A stretch of 64,000 nucleotides of DNA from Clostridia bacterium (GTDB lineage: Bacteria > Bacillota > Clostridia > Oscillospirales > CAG-272): assembly GCA_017472255.1 (NCBI GenBank), contig JAFUQU010000037.1, positions 62,001 to 126,000 of the forward strand, written 5' to 3'. Of this stretch, positions 7,892 to 16,794 are shown piece after piece. The translations under genes were made by a program, and so were the position numbers. Positions within the stretch are counted from its first letter, which is position 1, and every line of letters starts with the position of its first letter. Below the pieces are notes generated by a model. That model did not search any database. It was not told the origin of the DNA and saw only the letters and a program-made list of their open reading frames with translations.

Positions 7892-8233
7892 ATGGAAGAA
7901 AAGCGATTTCAAAAAAATGATGAAGGATTCACCTGCCGTAACTGCGGTCATGAGGTGAAGCCGTTGGGTGTGACATCCCGCGACCACTGCCCTCGCTGTC
8001 TTTGCTCGATTCACATCGACATCAATCCCGGCGACCGCGCCAACGACTGTTTAGGAACGCTGCGCCCGGTACAGGTGCTGCCCGATCCCAAAAAGGGATA
8101 TATTATCGTCTATCGCTGTGAAAAATGCGGCGCCACGGTTCGAAACAAAGCAGCCTATCCCGCAAAGGTACAGCCGGACGATATCAATCTTTTGATCAAG
8201 CTGACCGCAGGCGCGGGATGGATGCCGAAATGA
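7892..8233 (+). CDS. RNHCP domain zinc-ribbon protein
   Basis: A small cytoplasmic protein (113 residues) of the RNHCP family, function unknown. Visible motifs are FTCRNCGHEV, SRDHCPRCLCSIHID, GDRANDC and YRCEKCG: several CxxC pairs that probably bind zinc. I chose ATG 7892; an in-frame GTG at 7880 would add four residues. It is a lone plus-strand gene within a minus-strand block. A strong hairpin (8254-8285) ends it. Confidence 0.8.
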   Translation: MEEKRFQKNDEGFTCRNCGHEVKPLGVTSRDHCPRCLCSIHIDINPGDRANDCLGTLRPVQVLPDPKKGYIIVYRCEKCGATVRNKAAYPAKVQPDDINLLIKLTAGAGWMPK

Positions 8234-8253
8234 AAGCAAAAATTTGAATAAAG

Positions 8254-8285
8254 AGCTGCTGCAAGTGTTTTTGCTTGCAGCAGCT
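8254..8285. terminator. Bidirectional terminator
   Basis: AGCTGCTGCAAG (8254-8265) and CTTGCAGCAGCT (8274-8285) form a perfect 12-base stem followed by TTGTTTATT on the plus strand. It lies between the convergent RNHCP gene and the MORN gene and can serve both. Confidence 0.75.
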
Positions 8286-8289
8286 TTGT

Positions 8290-9111
8290 TTATTCCTCTT
8301 CGCGAACAATCTTGCCGTTTTCAAAGTAGCCTTCGTAAACACGTCCGCTGGGCCAGGTGTACTTGCCCTGTCCCTGCATCTTATTGTCTGCGAACTGACC
8401 CTCGTAAATCTCGCCGTTCGCCCAGGTGTAGACGCCGTAGCCGGTGCGTACATCGGCCTTGAAATCGCCCACGTACTTATCGCCGTTGGCGAATATGTAG
8501 GTGCCGGTGCCTTCCTTCAGCTCGTTGACGTAGGTGCCCTCGTAGCTGGAGCCGTCCGCCCAGGTGTAAACACCCTCGCCGTTTTTCATGTCGTTGGTGT
8601 AACCGCCTGTGTAGCTGGAGCCGTCTGCCCAGGTGTAGGTGCCCTTCCCTTCCTTCTTACCATCGATAAAGGTACCGGTGTAGACATCGCCGTTGGAGAA
8701 GGTGTAGGTTCCGCTTCCGGTGATCTTGTCCATTTCAAACTCGCCTTCGTACACATCGCCCGACGCGAAGATCAGCTTTCCGCTGCCGTTGCGGCGCAGC
8801 TTGTCAAGCTCACCCTCATAGGTGTCGCCGTTTGAGTAAACGACTGAGTTCTTTTCCATATCGACCTCGGCGGTGATGCCGTCCGAATAATAGAGCTTGC
8901 CGGTGAGCGGATCGCCATCGGAATCGACTCTGCCGAAGAATTTGACCGTTCCGCCGTCCTCGGTATTCATCTTGATGTAGCGGATGCCGCTGAAATAGAT
9001 GCCTGCGGCGATAATACCCACGGCTACAGCCGCGATGATCAGGATGGTCAGAAAAATGCTGAGTGTGCTACGGTGCCGCCGTCCGCGCTTGTTGGTTTGT
9101 TTATAATCCAT
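8290..9111 (-). CDS. Membrane-anchored MORN-repeat protein
   Basis: A 273-residue protein with a basic N-terminus (KQTNKRGRRHR), one transmembrane helix (about 20-42), and then tandem MORN repeats of about 23 residues. Examples are YEGEFEMDKITGSGTYTF and YTGTFIDGKKEGKGTYTW. At least seven such units are visible. MORN repeats form beta-sheet surfaces that bind proteins or lipids; the specific role here is unknown. The repeats probably face outside, since the basic segment precedes the helix. The start at ATG 9111 was chosen over an upstream TTG. It follows the 9157-9705 membrane protein by 45 bases on the same strand. Confidence 0.8.
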   Translation of the reverse strand: MDYKQTNKRGRRHRSTLSIFLTILIIAAVAVGIIAAGIYFSGIRYIKMNTEDGGTVKFFGRVDSDGDPLTGKLYYSDGITAEVDMEKNSVVYSNGDTYEGELDKLRRNGSGKLIFASGDVYEGEFEMDKITGSGTYTFSNGDVYTGTFIDGKKEGKGTYTWADGSSYTGGYTNDMKNGEGVYTWADGSSYEGTYVNELKEGTGTYIFANGDKYVGDFKADVRTGYGVYTWANGEIYEGQFADNKMQGQGKYTWPSGRVYEGYFENGKIVREEE

Positions 9112-9156
9112 TTTCAACAAATATCAATGCCGTTATACCGGCTCTTTCCTCCGCTT

Positions 9157-9705
9157 TCAGAGTATATTGCTTTGAGGCGTGATGCTGGCGATGAAGTTGG
9201 TCAGCATCTGAATGAGATCGGGTATTACCGTAAAGGAAATAAATACCACAATCAAGAACGCCAGTACCGAAAGAAGCACCGATATGGCGTTAGCGCCCGC
9301 CTTGCCGTAGATGATCTCGGCGCGGTGTACCTGCTCGTCGGGGATGTAGAACCGCGCCGTATCGAAGGGCGCCTTCTTTTTCTCCGCCTCGGTGTCGCCT
9401 ACCATACAAACAATCCGCCGCATGGAGCCGCTGTCACGCAGGGCAAAGCGAACAAAGATGTTCGCACAGCCGATTTCCGACGCCGTCACAGCGCCCTCCT
9501 CGGTAAAGGCCTCCCGCTCAATCAGTCCGCGCACCACCGCGCCGAGCACGAATTTGTTGTAGATCGTCACACCGATGCCTATAACAAAGACGATGAACAA
9601 TGACCAGACGATGAGGTTGAGGGTTGTTATAGGTTGATCACCGAGTGCGATTTCTTCTCCGCCGATACTTTTCAGATCATTCCACAACGCTTCAAAAAAA
9701 TCCAC
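9157..9705 (-). CDS. Hypothetical two-helix membrane protein downstream of serS
   Basis: Not recognised. The 182-residue protein has one transmembrane helix at about 28-50 (LNLIVWSLFIVFVIGIGVTI) and a second at about 142-165. A cytoplasmic-looking domain of about 90 residues lies between them (FTEEGAVTASEIG...SMRRIVCMVGDTEAEKKK...FYIPDEQVHRAEIIYG). The start is GTG 9705, with AAGGAGG eight bases upstream. It lies 77 bases after serS, across a hairpin, and 45 bases before the MORN gene, so it may be co-transcribed with both. Confidence 0.7.
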   Translation of the reverse strand: MDFFEALWNDLKSIGGEEIALGDQPITTLNLIVWSLFIVFVIGIGVTIYNKFVLGAVVRGLIEREAFTEEGAVTASEIGCANIFVRFALRDSGSMRRIVCMVGDTEAEKKKAPFDTARFYIPDEQVHRAEIIYGKAGANAISVLLSVLAFLIVVFISFTVIPDLIQMLTNFIASITPQSNIL

Positions 9706-9740
9706 AGTTTTCCCTCCTTGCTTTTGTGATCAAAGCGTCG

Positions 9741-9773
9741 GAATCTCCCGCACCCGCAGAGGTGCGGGGATTC
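9741..9773 (-). terminator. Hairpin downstream of serS
   Basis: GAATCTCCCGCACC (9741-9754) pairs with GGTGCGGGGATTC (9761-9773) around a 6-base loop, with one unpaired T. It sits between the serS stop and the next gene. Downstream T content on the minus strand is modest, so it may only partly terminate. Confidence 0.55.
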
Positions 9774-9782
9774 TTCAAATTC

Positions 9783-11069
9783 TTAGTTCTTCTTGATAAC
9801 GTCGCAGCCGACCCACTTGCGAAGCACTTCGGGAACGACCACGCTGCCGTCCTTCTGCTGATTCTGCTCCACGATGGCGGGCAAAATGCGGCTGGTAGCC
9901 AGACCGGAGCCGTTCAGCGTGTGAACAAACTCGATCTTGCCGGTGGATTCTCTCTTGAAGCGCATCATGCCGCGGCGCGCCTGATAATCGCGGGCGTTGG
10001 ATACCGAGCTGACTTCCTTGTAGCCGTCCATGGACGGAATGTGAATCTCGATGTCGTAGGTGCGTGCCATGGAAGCCGAGCAGTCCTCAGCCGCCAGCTT
10101 GACGGTGCGGAAGTGGAAGCCCAGACCCTTTACCAGCGCCTCAGCCTTGCCGACCAGCTCTGCAAAAGCGTCGTCCGAATCCTCGGGGCGGGTGTACTGC
10201 ACCATTTCCACCTTGTTGAACTGATGACCACGCACCATGCCGCGTTCATCCGCACGGTAGGAACCAGCCTCACGGCGGAAGCAGGGCGTGTAGCTGATAT
10301 ACTTGCGAGGCAGATCAGCTTCGGTAAGGATTTCGTCGCGGTGGAGCGAAACGAGGGCGGTTTCGGCGGTGGGCAGCATGAAGCGGCGGCGCTCGTCCTC
10401 GGCAGTCTCCATCCAGTAAACGTCATCGGCAAATTTGGGGAACTGACCGGCTGTCAGACCGCACTCATAGCCCAGCATATGGGGAACCAGCACCAGCTCG
10501 TAGCCGTCGCCGATGTGAGTTTCAATAAAGTAGTTGAGCAGCGCCCACTCCAGACGCGCGCCCATGCCGCGGTAAATCCAAAAGCCGTTGCCGGACAGCT
10601 TAACGCCGCGCTTGTAGTCGATCAGACCCAGATCGGTGCAGATGTCCACGTGATTTTTCGGCTCAAAGTCAAACTTGTGAGGCTCGCCGTAATAACGCAG
10701 AGGCTCGTTGTTCTCCTTGCCGCCGGCTTTCAGATCGGGATCGGGCAGATTCGGCAGACCAAGCATCAGATTGGTGTACTCGGTTTCAACCTCTTTCAGC
10801 TTTTCTTCGTCGGCCTTGATCTTTTCGGACAGTTCCTTCATCTGTGCAAAGATGGGGGTTACGTCCTGCCCCTGCTTTTTGAGCATGGGGATCGACTTGG
10901 AGACCTTGTTCTGCTCAGCCTTGAGCGCTTCGGATTCGGAAATCATCGAACGTCTCTGCGCGTCCAGCTCCAGAATGCGCGCGATTTCTTCCTTAGCGTC
11001 CTTGCCCTTGTTTGCAAGACGTGTGATTACGTCCTCGGTATTTTCCTTGATGTATCGGATATCCAGCAT
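9783..11069 (-). CDS. serS: Seryl-tRNA synthetase
   Basis: This class II synthetase charges tRNA-Ser. The 428-residue protein starts MLDIRYIKENTEDVITRL, followed by the long antiparallel coiled-coil arm (about residues 30-100) that recognises the tRNA-Ser variable arm. The catalytic core includes motif 2 (TPCFRREAGSYRADERGMVR) and motif 3 near GSGLATSRILPAIVEQNQ. ATG 11069 has AAGGGAG upstream. The 43-base gap to parB contains no T-box leader, so regulation by uncharged tRNA is not evident. A serS gene directly after parB is also seen in other Clostridia and Bacilli near oriC. Confidence 0.96.
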   Translation of the reverse strand: MLDIRYIKENTEDVITRLANKGKDAKEEIARILELDAQRRSMISESEALKAEQNKVSKSIPMLKKQGQDVTPIFAQMKELSEKIKADEEKLKEVETEYTNLMLGLPNLPDPDLKAGGKENNEPLRYYGEPHKFDFEPKNHVDICTDLGLIDYKRGVKLSGNGFWIYRGMGARLEWALLNYFIETHIGDGYELVLVPHMLGYECGLTAGQFPKFADDVYWMETAEDERRRFMLPTAETALVSLHRDEILTEADLPRKYISYTPCFRREAGSYRADERGMVRGHQFNKVEMVQYTRPEDSDDAFAELVGKAEALVKGLGFHFRTVKLAAEDCSASMARTYDIEIHIPSMDGYKEVSSVSNARDYQARRGMMRFKRESTGKIEFVHTLNGSGLATSRILPAIVEQNQQKDGSVVVPEVLRKWVGCDVIKKN

Positions 11070-11112
11070 TTTGTTTATACTCCCTTGCAATGTTTCATAA
11101 TTGTTTACTACA

Positions 11113-11997
11113 TTATTCGAATAATTGCTCAACCGCTTCCCCGCCCATCAGGCGGGAGATCAGCCCTTCCAGTTCATCGGTGTCCCTGTATGCGATAGTA
11201 ATGGATTTTTTGCGCTTGCTGTGTGAAATTTTCACCTTGCAACCAATAGCTTCGGTGATTTTTTCCTCCAGCGATGCGTAATATCCGTTTTCCACCTCAT
11301 CCTGCTCATCCGTTTCAGGCTCGACAGGCTCGGCGTTCAGCTTGCGGACAAGTTCCTCGGTAGCACGTACCGACAACTCCTTGCTGATTACCTGTACAGC
11401 TGTTTCCGCAATCTGCTCCTTGTCCTGTAAGCCAAGCAGCGCCCGTGCATGACCGGCAGACAGCGATTTGTCCGCCACATAGGACAGCACGCTTTCGGGC
11501 AGTTCCAGAAGCCGCAGCGAGTTTGTCACGGCGGCGCGGCTGCGCCCAACCTGCTTTGCAGCCTGCTCCTGCGTCAGATTGTATTCTTCGATGAGGGTTC
11601 GGAAACCTTCCGCTTCCTCGATGGGGTTGAGATCCTCACGCTGAATGTTTTCGATCAGCGCGTATTCCGCCGCTTTGCGATCGTCCGCTTCCAGGATAAC
11701 CACCGGCACTTCAGATAACCCGGCCATTTTAGCAGCCCGCCAGCGCCGTTCGCCCGCGATAATCTGATAGAAATCGCTTCCCTCCTGCGCGCGCACAATG
11801 ATCGGCTGAATCAGACCATTTGCCGCGATGGAATCGGCGAGCTGTGACAGGGCTTCCGCGTCAAAATTTTTACGCGGCTGTCCGCGGCGCGGCTCAATCT
11901 CGGAGAGACGGAGGGTGCTTGTTTTCTCGGGTGCGTCGATGGAGTTATCGAGAAAAATCGCATCCATACCTCGTCCGAGTGCCTGTTTTTTTGCCAT
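11113..11997 (-). CDS. parB: Chromosome partitioning protein ParB (Spo0J)
   Basis: ParB is a CTPase clamp that loads at parS, spreads, and recruits SMC for origin segregation. The 294-residue protein begins MAKKQALGRGMDAIF, typical of chromosomal ParB. The N-terminal CTPase motifs include QPRKNF and GERRWRAAKMAG. The helix-turn-helix follows (LTQEQAAKQVGRSRAAVTNSL, within about 125-150), and then a C-terminal dimerisation domain. ATG 11997 is preceded by GGAAGTG; an in-frame GTG nine bases earlier overlaps that site. It lies 42 bases downstream of parA and close to a parS. Confidence 0.95.
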   Translation of the reverse strand: MAKKQALGRGMDAIFLDNSIDAPEKTSTLRLSEIEPRRGQPRKNFDAEALSQLADSIAANGLIQPIIVRAQEGSDFYQIIAGERRWRAAKMAGLSEVPVVILEADDRKAAEYALIENIQREDLNPIEEAEGFRTLIEEYNLTQEQAAKQVGRSRAAVTNSLRLLELPESVLSYVADKSLSAGHARALLGLQDKEQIAETAVQVISKELSVRATEELVRKLNAEPVEPETDEQDEVENGYYASLEEKITEAIGCKVKISHSKRKKSITIAYRDTDELEGLISRLMGGEAVEQLFE

Positions 11998-12039
11998 TAA
12001 CTTCACTTCCGTATGATAATTTGCGATAAGAGGAAAGGT

Positions 12040-12804
12040 TTACAGCGTCCGCTCGACAATTTCCTGCGCCACGTCCATATAGGCTTTGGCGCCCTTGGAA
12101 TATTTGTCGTAGTAGATGACCGGCTCGCCATAGCTGGGGGCTTCGGACAGCTTTACATTGCGGACAATGCTGGCTTTGAACAACTTGTCGGCATAATACT
12201 TTTTCAGCTCATCCAACACCTGCATGGACAGATTCAGACGACCGTTGTACATAGTGATCAGCAGTCCGGTAATCTCCAGCGAATGGTTATACAGCTTCTT
12301 CACCTGCTTGATGGTCAGCATCAGTTGCGACAATCCCTCCAGCGCGTAGAATTCACACTGCATGGGAATAATGACGCCGCTGCTGGCTGCCAGCGCGTTG
12401 ATGGACAAAATGCCCAGAGAAGGCGGACAGTCAATAACGATGTAATCAAAATCATCCGCTACTTCGTCCAGCGCATTTTTAAGCAGCAGTTCACGCTTGT
12501 CCATATCGATCAGCTCAAATTCCGCACCGGCAAGTGAAATCTGTGACGGAATCACCGACAGATTCTTAAACCCGGTGGACTGAATAACCTCAGATGCCTT
12601 AGCGCGGCCGATAATAAGATCATAGGAAGACAGCTTGATTTTTTTGCGCTGTACGCCGACACCGCTGGTAGCGTTTCCCTGGGGGTCGAGATCGACCAGC
12701 AGAACGCGCTTATCCAGAGCGCCCAACGCAGCCGCGCAGTTGACAGCCGATGTGGTTTTACCCACGCCGCCCTTCTGATTCGCCAGTGAAATTGTATATG
12801 CCAT
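12040..12804 (-). CDS. parA: Chromosome partitioning ATPase ParA (Soj)
   Basis: A Walker-type ATPase that binds DNA when ATP-bound, interacts with ParB, and in Bacillus also regulates DnaA. The 254-residue protein has the deviant Walker A KGGVGKTT near the N-terminus (LANQKGGVGKTTSAVN), Walker A' VDLDPQGNATSGVG, and Walker B YIVIDCPPSLG. The length is usual. ATG 12804 gives a 6-base spacing from GGAGG; the upstream ATG at 12810 is too close to that site. It is followed by parB in the same operon. Confidence 0.96.
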   Translation of the reverse strand: MAYTISLANQKGGVGKTTSAVNCAAALGALDKRVLLVDLDPQGNATSGVGVQRKKIKLSSYDLIIGRAKASEVIQSTGFKNLSVIPSQISLAGAEFELIDMDKRELLLKNALDEVADDFDYIVIDCPPSLGILSINALAASSGVIIPMQCEFYALEGLSQLMLTIKQVKKLYNHSLEITGLLITMYNGRLNLSMQVLDELKKYYADKLFKASIVRNVKLSEAPSYGEPVIYYDKYSKGAKAYMDVAQEIVERTL

Positions 12805-12843
12805 TGCCATCCTCCGTGTATCGCTAAACCTTTCGTACCTATT

Positions 12844-12872
12844 ATTATATCAGGAATCTGCCGAAAAGTCAA
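12844..12872 (-). promoter_or_regulatory. Promoter of parA-parB-serS
   Basis: On the minus strand TTGACT (12867-12872) and a perfect TATAAT (12844-12849) are 17 bases apart, about 40 bases upstream of parA. The parS site lies about 63 bases further upstream, so ParB bound there could influence this promoter. Confidence 0.75.
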
Positions 12873-12934
12873 TGGTATTTTGTAAATATACGAAAGATGA
12901 CGTATAAAAAGAATGAAAAGGTTATGTCGAATAA

Positions 12935-12950
12935 TGTTTCACGTGAAACA
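12935..12950. other. parS centromere site
   Basis: TGTTTCACGTGAAACA is a perfect 16-base palindrome identical to the Bacillus consensus parS bound by ParB. It abuts the noc stop codon (12951-12953) and lies upstream of parA. I found no second copy in the window, and no site like the Noc-binding ATTTCCCGGGAAAT. Confidence 0.95.
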
Positions 12951-13892
12951 TTACACGTTTTCGGTTACACAATCCGGGACGGGAGTATGCCCGGGCGTGG
13001 TCTGATACTTCGGGATGCGGATTTTCAGCTCAATGGTGTCGTCCTCCTCCACACGCTCACTTTCCACCTGAATGCCCGCCTGCTGAATCAGCGAAACGGC
13101 TTTGTCGATGGAATTATAAAAGATGCGGATATCTTTCAAAATCATCCTGCGGGGCGCGCGAGGACGCTTGGCACTCTCGTTTTCGGCGAGAAAACGATCT
13201 ATGTATGCTTCGGTGGTGGCTACGTTCAGGTTGTGCGCCTTGATATAGTCAATGATGCGGATGCGTTGTTCCACCGACGCCACTTTCAAAAGTGCGCGGG
13301 CGTGACGCTCGGTCAGCTCATAAGCGAGGATTTTCTCCCGCTCAGGCGCGGTCAGGCGGAGGATACGCAGCTTGTTGGCCACGAAGGATTGGCTGGTGGA
13401 CAATTGCCGGGCGGCTTCCTCTTGGGTCAGATCATACATATCGATCAGCGACGCGATGGCACTTGCCTGTTCGAAAATGTTCAGGTTCTCGCGTTGAATA
13501 TTTTCGATGATGGCAAGCTCGGCTGATTTTCTGCTGTCTACGTTGACGATGATGCAGGGAACGCTTTCCATTCCGAGCAGCTGCGCCGCACGAAGACGGC
13601 GTTCCCCGGCTACGATTTCGAAGCTGTCGTTGGTACGGCGAACGGTCAGCGGCTGGAGGATTCCATAACGGCGGATGCTGTCGGCAAGGCGGATGATCGC
13701 ATCATCCTCAAACTGCTTGCGCGGCTGTGCGGGGTTGGGGCGGATAAGGTCGGGGGACAGCATATGAATGCGCCCGAACTCATCGTTCTGCTGAAGGGCT
13801 TTTTCCCGTTCAGCAAGCTCCTGCCACTGGCGGCGAAGCCGTTCCCGTTCCATTTCCAGCTCTTTTTTGGGTTTTGCGAATAACGATGTCAT
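12951..13892 (-). CDS. noc: Nucleoid occlusion protein Noc (ParB paralogue)
   Basis: Noc is a ParB-family CTPase that binds chromosomal sites and the membrane to block division over the nucleoid. The 313-residue protein has an N-terminal segment MTSLFAKPKKELEMERERLR, a candidate amphipathic membrane-binding helix. It also has ParB motifs QPRKQF and GERRLRAAQLLG, and a helix-turn-helix (LTQEEAARQLSTSQSFVANKL). ATG 13892 follows GGAGAG; a longer frame upstream lacks a ribosome site. The call as Noc rather than a second ParB rests on its place between rsmG and parA and on its divergence from the neighbouring ParB. Confidence 0.85.
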   Translation of the reverse strand: MTSLFAKPKKELEMERERLRRQWQELAEREKALQQNDEFGRIHMLSPDLIRPNPAQPRKQFEDDAIIRLADSIRRYGILQPLTVRRTNDSFEIVAGERRLRAAQLLGMESVPCIIVNVDSRKSAELAIIENIQRENLNIFEQASAIASLIDMYDLTQEEAARQLSTSQSFVANKLRILRLTAPEREKILAYELTERHARALLKVASVEQRIRIIDYIKAHNLNVATTEAYIDRFLAENESAKRPRAPRRMILKDIRIFYNSIDKAVSLIQQAGIQVESERVEEDDTIELKIRIPKYQTTPGHTPVPDCVTENV

Positions 13893-14038
13893 GTTTGCAC
13901 TCTCCTTTGTTTTGTGTGATGCACTAATGATATCACAAAAGCGCTGAAAAATCTGACGAATCTGCGGTGACAAAAAATAATGCCCGCCGTCGAATGTGCG
14001 GGAAAGACTTTGTATTCCCACGTTTCGCTATCAAAAAA

Positions 14039-14062
14039 AGCCGCTCAAAGCGGCTTTTTTTT
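14039..14062. terminator. Terminator between rsmG and noc
   Basis: AGCCGCT (14039-14045) and AGCGGCT (14049-14055) form a stem flanked by A7 on the left and T8 on the right, a textbook bidirectional factor-independent terminator. The rsmG stop codon (14045-14047) lies inside the hairpin. Confidence 0.9.
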
Positions 14063-14782
14063 GATTTGTGCGTTATTACGCGGATAATTTTTTGGCGAAG
14101 GGGAAATTTTTTCGATGACAATAATCGTTCGCGGATTTGGCTCTTCCCCGTTCCCGGAAATAAGCTCGATGTGATCGGCACGAAGAAGCCGCCCGCCCAG
14201 CGTCGGAATTGCGCGCTTCGCTTCTTCCAATTCATCCTCCGCGTTGGCTTTCATAGCCACAAACTGCCCGCCAACCTTCACATAAGGAATGCACAGCTCG
14301 CACAGCACGTTCAGCCGTGCCACCGCGCGGGCACAGGAAATATCAAACTTCTCCCGCAGAGCCGGATTGTGCGCTTCATCTTCGGCGCGGGCGGCAATGC
14401 AGGTAATATTGTCAAGTCCCAATATTTCCGCTGTCTCGCGAATATAGTTGACACGCTTCGCCGTGCTGTCCAGCGCCGTAACGCGAAGGTCGGGACGCGC
14501 AATCGCCAGCGGCAGCGAGGGAAACCCCGCACCGCAGCCTACATCAATCACCGACGCGCCCTCCTTTATATAGGCGGACGCGGTCAGCGAATCGGCGTAA
14601 TGTTTGCAAATTACCGCATCCGGATCCGTAATGGCGGTCAGATTCATATATTCGTTGACCTCCAGCATTCGGACGGTGAGCCGCCAAAACTTTTCTGCCA
14701 GTTCCCCGGAAGCAAACTCGTCCAGCTTATTGGCGGTAAGAATGCGGGTAAATTTTTCACAGAATGTGGATAACTCTATCAT
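14045..14782 (-). CDS. rsmG: 16S rRNA (guanine527-N7) methyltransferase
   Basis: RsmG (GidB) uses S-adenosylmethionine to methylate G527 of 16S rRNA. The 245-residue protein has the SAM-binding motif [20 protein letters not shown] (about 82-101), an NLTAI segment (about 46-50) and the conserved [11 protein letters not shown]. The last 20 residues are basic and partly encoded by the terminator hairpin. The start overlaps the mnmG stop (ATGA), as in the usual mnmG-rsmG pair. Confidence 0.95.
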   Translation of the reverse strand: MIELSTFCEKFTRILTANKLDEFASGELAEKFWRLTVRMLEVNEYMNLTAITDPDAVICKHYADSLTASAYIKEGASVIDVGCGAGFPSLPLAIARPDLRVTALDSTAKRVNYIRETAEILGLDNITCIAARAEDEAHNPALREKFDISCARAVARLNVLCELCIPYVKVGGQFVAMKANAEDELEEAKRAIPTLGGRLLRADHIELISGNGEEPNPRTIIVIEKISPSPKNYPRNNAQIKKKPL

Positions 14783-16701
14783 ACTGTCTCCTTGTTGTTG
14801 GGATTGTGTGCATGAAACCAGATCAGCAGCACCGAGATGTCCGCAGGCGATATGCCGCTGATGCGCGAAGCCTGTCCGATGCTGACCGGCTGAATCTTGT
14901 TCAGTTTCTGAATTGCTTCCAGGCGAATTCCCTTAATGGCGGAGTAGTCAAACGGAACGGGCAGCTTCTTATCCTCCAGCTTCGCGGTGCGTGCTACCTC
15001 GGCCAACTGGCGTTTGATGTAGCCGGCGTATTTGATGGTAGTCTCCGCCTGGACGCGCACGCGGTATGGAAGTTCGGGGCGGCCTGCATCCACAGCGGCC
15101 AGCTTTTCGTAGGATAGCTCGGGACGACGCAGCAAATCGGCGGCGCGCACGCCCGTGGTAACGGCAGTGGAATCGTTTTTGGCGAGGATGGCGGCCAGCG
15201 TGTCGCTGGGGGGAATCGTGGTCTTCTCCAGACGTTCGACTTCTTCCCTGACCTGTTCCTGCTCGGTTTGAAAAGCCTCCCACCGTGTGTCGTTGATAAG
15301 CCCAACCTGCCGTCCGATGGGAGTCAGACGCTCGGCGGCGTTGTCCTGACGAAGCAGAAGCCGATACTCGGAGCGGGAGGTCATAATGCGGTATGGCTCC
15401 TTTGTGCCCTTTGTCACTAGATCGTCAATCAGCGTACCAATATAGGAGCTTTGCCGCGTGAGAATCATTGGCTCTTCCCCCTTAATTTTCAGCGCCGCGT
15501 TGATACCGGCAACCAACCCCTGCGCGGCGGCTTCCTCGTAGCCCGACGTTCCGTTAAATTGCCCCGCGCCGTACAGACCGGATATAGCCTTGAATTCCAG
15601 GGTGGGATGAAGCTGCGTGGGATCAATGCAGTCATATTCGATGGCGTAAGCGGTGCGCATAACCTGCGCGTGCTCAAAGCCGGGCAGAGAATGGAGCATC
15701 TGCACCTGAACTTCTTCTGGAAGCGAGGAAGAAAATCCCTGAATATACATTTCTTTGGTATCAAGTCCCATAGGCTCCACGAACAGCTGATGGCGTTCCT
15801 TATCGGCGAAGCGCATGACTTTGTCCTCGATGCTGGGACAATAACGCGGACCGATGCCCTCGATCATACCCGAATAGAGGGGCGAACGATCCATATTTGC
15901 GCGGATAATGGCATGGGTTTCGGCGTTGGTGTAGACAATGTGGCAGGGGATCTGTTCCCGACGGTTCAGCTCTTCCCTGTCCGACTGCACCGAAAAGGGG
16001 TCAACATAATCATCGCCCGGCTGGATTTCCAGCTTGGAATAGTCGATGGAATCCCTGTGAACCCGGGCGGGGGTTCCGGTTTTGAAGCGCATCATGGTGA
16101 TGCCTTCCCGCTCCAGATTGGCAGTCAGCTCGGTGGCGGGAAGCATTCCGTCTGGCCCCGATGCATAGGATACCTCGCCGACGATCACTTTTCCTCTTAA
16201 ATAAGTTCCCGAGCAGATAATCGTTGCCTTGCAGTCCCATCGCGCGCCCAGCTTCGTGACCACCGATGTTATTTGCTTCCCTTCCGACGTTTCCTCGCAG
16301 TGGATGTCGGTAATCTCTGCCTGAATCAGCTTCAGATTGGGGGTATTTTCGACGGTTTCCTTCATAATTCGACGGTACATGGCGCGGTCGGCCTGAATCC
16401 GCTTGGAGTGGACTGCGGCGCCTTTGCCTAAATTCAGAACCCGGCTTTGAAGCATAACCCGGTCAGCGGCAACGCCCATTTCGCCGCCCAGCGCGTCGAT
16501 TTCATAGACCAGATGTCCCTTTCCTGTTCCGCCGATGGACGGATTGCAGGGCATATTGGCCACCGCGTCTAAGTTAATTGTAAACAGGGCTGTGGAAAGT
16601 CCCAGCCGCGCCGCGGCCAGAGCTGCCTCCACGCCCGCGTGTCCGGCACCGATGACGCATACGTCCACCGTTCCGGCATAATATTCTCTGATTTTATCCA
16701 T
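14779..16701 (-). CDS. mnmG: tRNA uridine-5-carboxymethylaminomethyl modification enzyme MnmG
   Basis: The FAD/NADH partner of MnmE (GidA) in wobble uridine modification. The 640-residue protein begins with the Rossmann FAD motif [21 protein letters not shown]. It has [21 protein letters not shown] (about 52-72), the catalytic-loop Cys motif region GTYLRG, and a C-terminal helical domain ending [17 protein letters not shown]. Its length is normal. It is the first gene of the mnmG-rsmG operon. Its position 7.5 kb from mnmE and on the other strand is part of the inversion noted in the findings. Confidence 0.97.
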   Translation of the reverse strand: MDKIREYYAGTVDVCVIGAGHAGVEAALAAARLGLSTALFTINLDAVANMPCNPSIGGTGKGHLVYEIDALGGEMGVAADRVMLQSRVLNLGKGAAVHSKRIQADRAMYRRIMKETVENTPNLKLIQAEITDIHCEETSEGKQITSVVTKLGARWDCKATIICSGTYLRGKVIVGEVSYASGPDGMLPATELTANLEREGITMMRFKTGTPARVHRDSIDYSKLEIQPGDDYVDPFSVQSDREELNRREQIPCHIVYTNAETHAIIRANMDRSPLYSGMIEGIGPRYCPSIEDKVMRFADKERHQLFVEPMGLDTKEMYIQGFSSSLPEEVQVQMLHSLPGFEHAQVMRTAYAIEYDCIDPTQLHPTLEFKAISGLYGAGQFNGTSGYEEAAAQGLVAGINAALKIKGEEPMILTRQSSYIGTLIDDLVTKGTKEPYRIMTSRSEYRLLLRQDNAAERLTPIGRQVGLINDTRWEAFQTEQEQVREEVERLEKTTIPPSDTLAAILAKNDSTAVTTGVRAADLLRRPELSYEKLAAVDAGRPELPYRVRVQAETTIKYAGYIKRQLAEVARTAKLEDKKLPVPFDYSAIKGIRLEAIQKLNKIQPVSIGQASRISGISPADISVLLIWFHAHNPNNKETV

Positions 16702-16762
16702 AATTTATTTCCAGTTACACAATGCAATATTAGTGCAAAATAAATGCATCTACATATCAACA

Positions 16763-16786
16763 GCAGGTGCACGAAAATGCACCTGC
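16763..16786. terminator. Hairpin after the WG-repeat gene
   Basis: GCAGGTGCA (16763-16771) and TGCACCTGC (16778-16786) form a perfect 9-base stem just downstream of the minus-strand gene ending at 16795 and upstream of mnmG. No strong T-run follows on the minus strand, so termination is plausible but not certain. Confidence 0.5.
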
Positions 16787-16794
16787 ATATATTC

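Noticed and set aside
9742..11112. T-box riboswitch for serS
   Set aside because: The gap between parB and serS is only 43 bases, too short for a T-box, and no specifier or antiterminator motif is visible.
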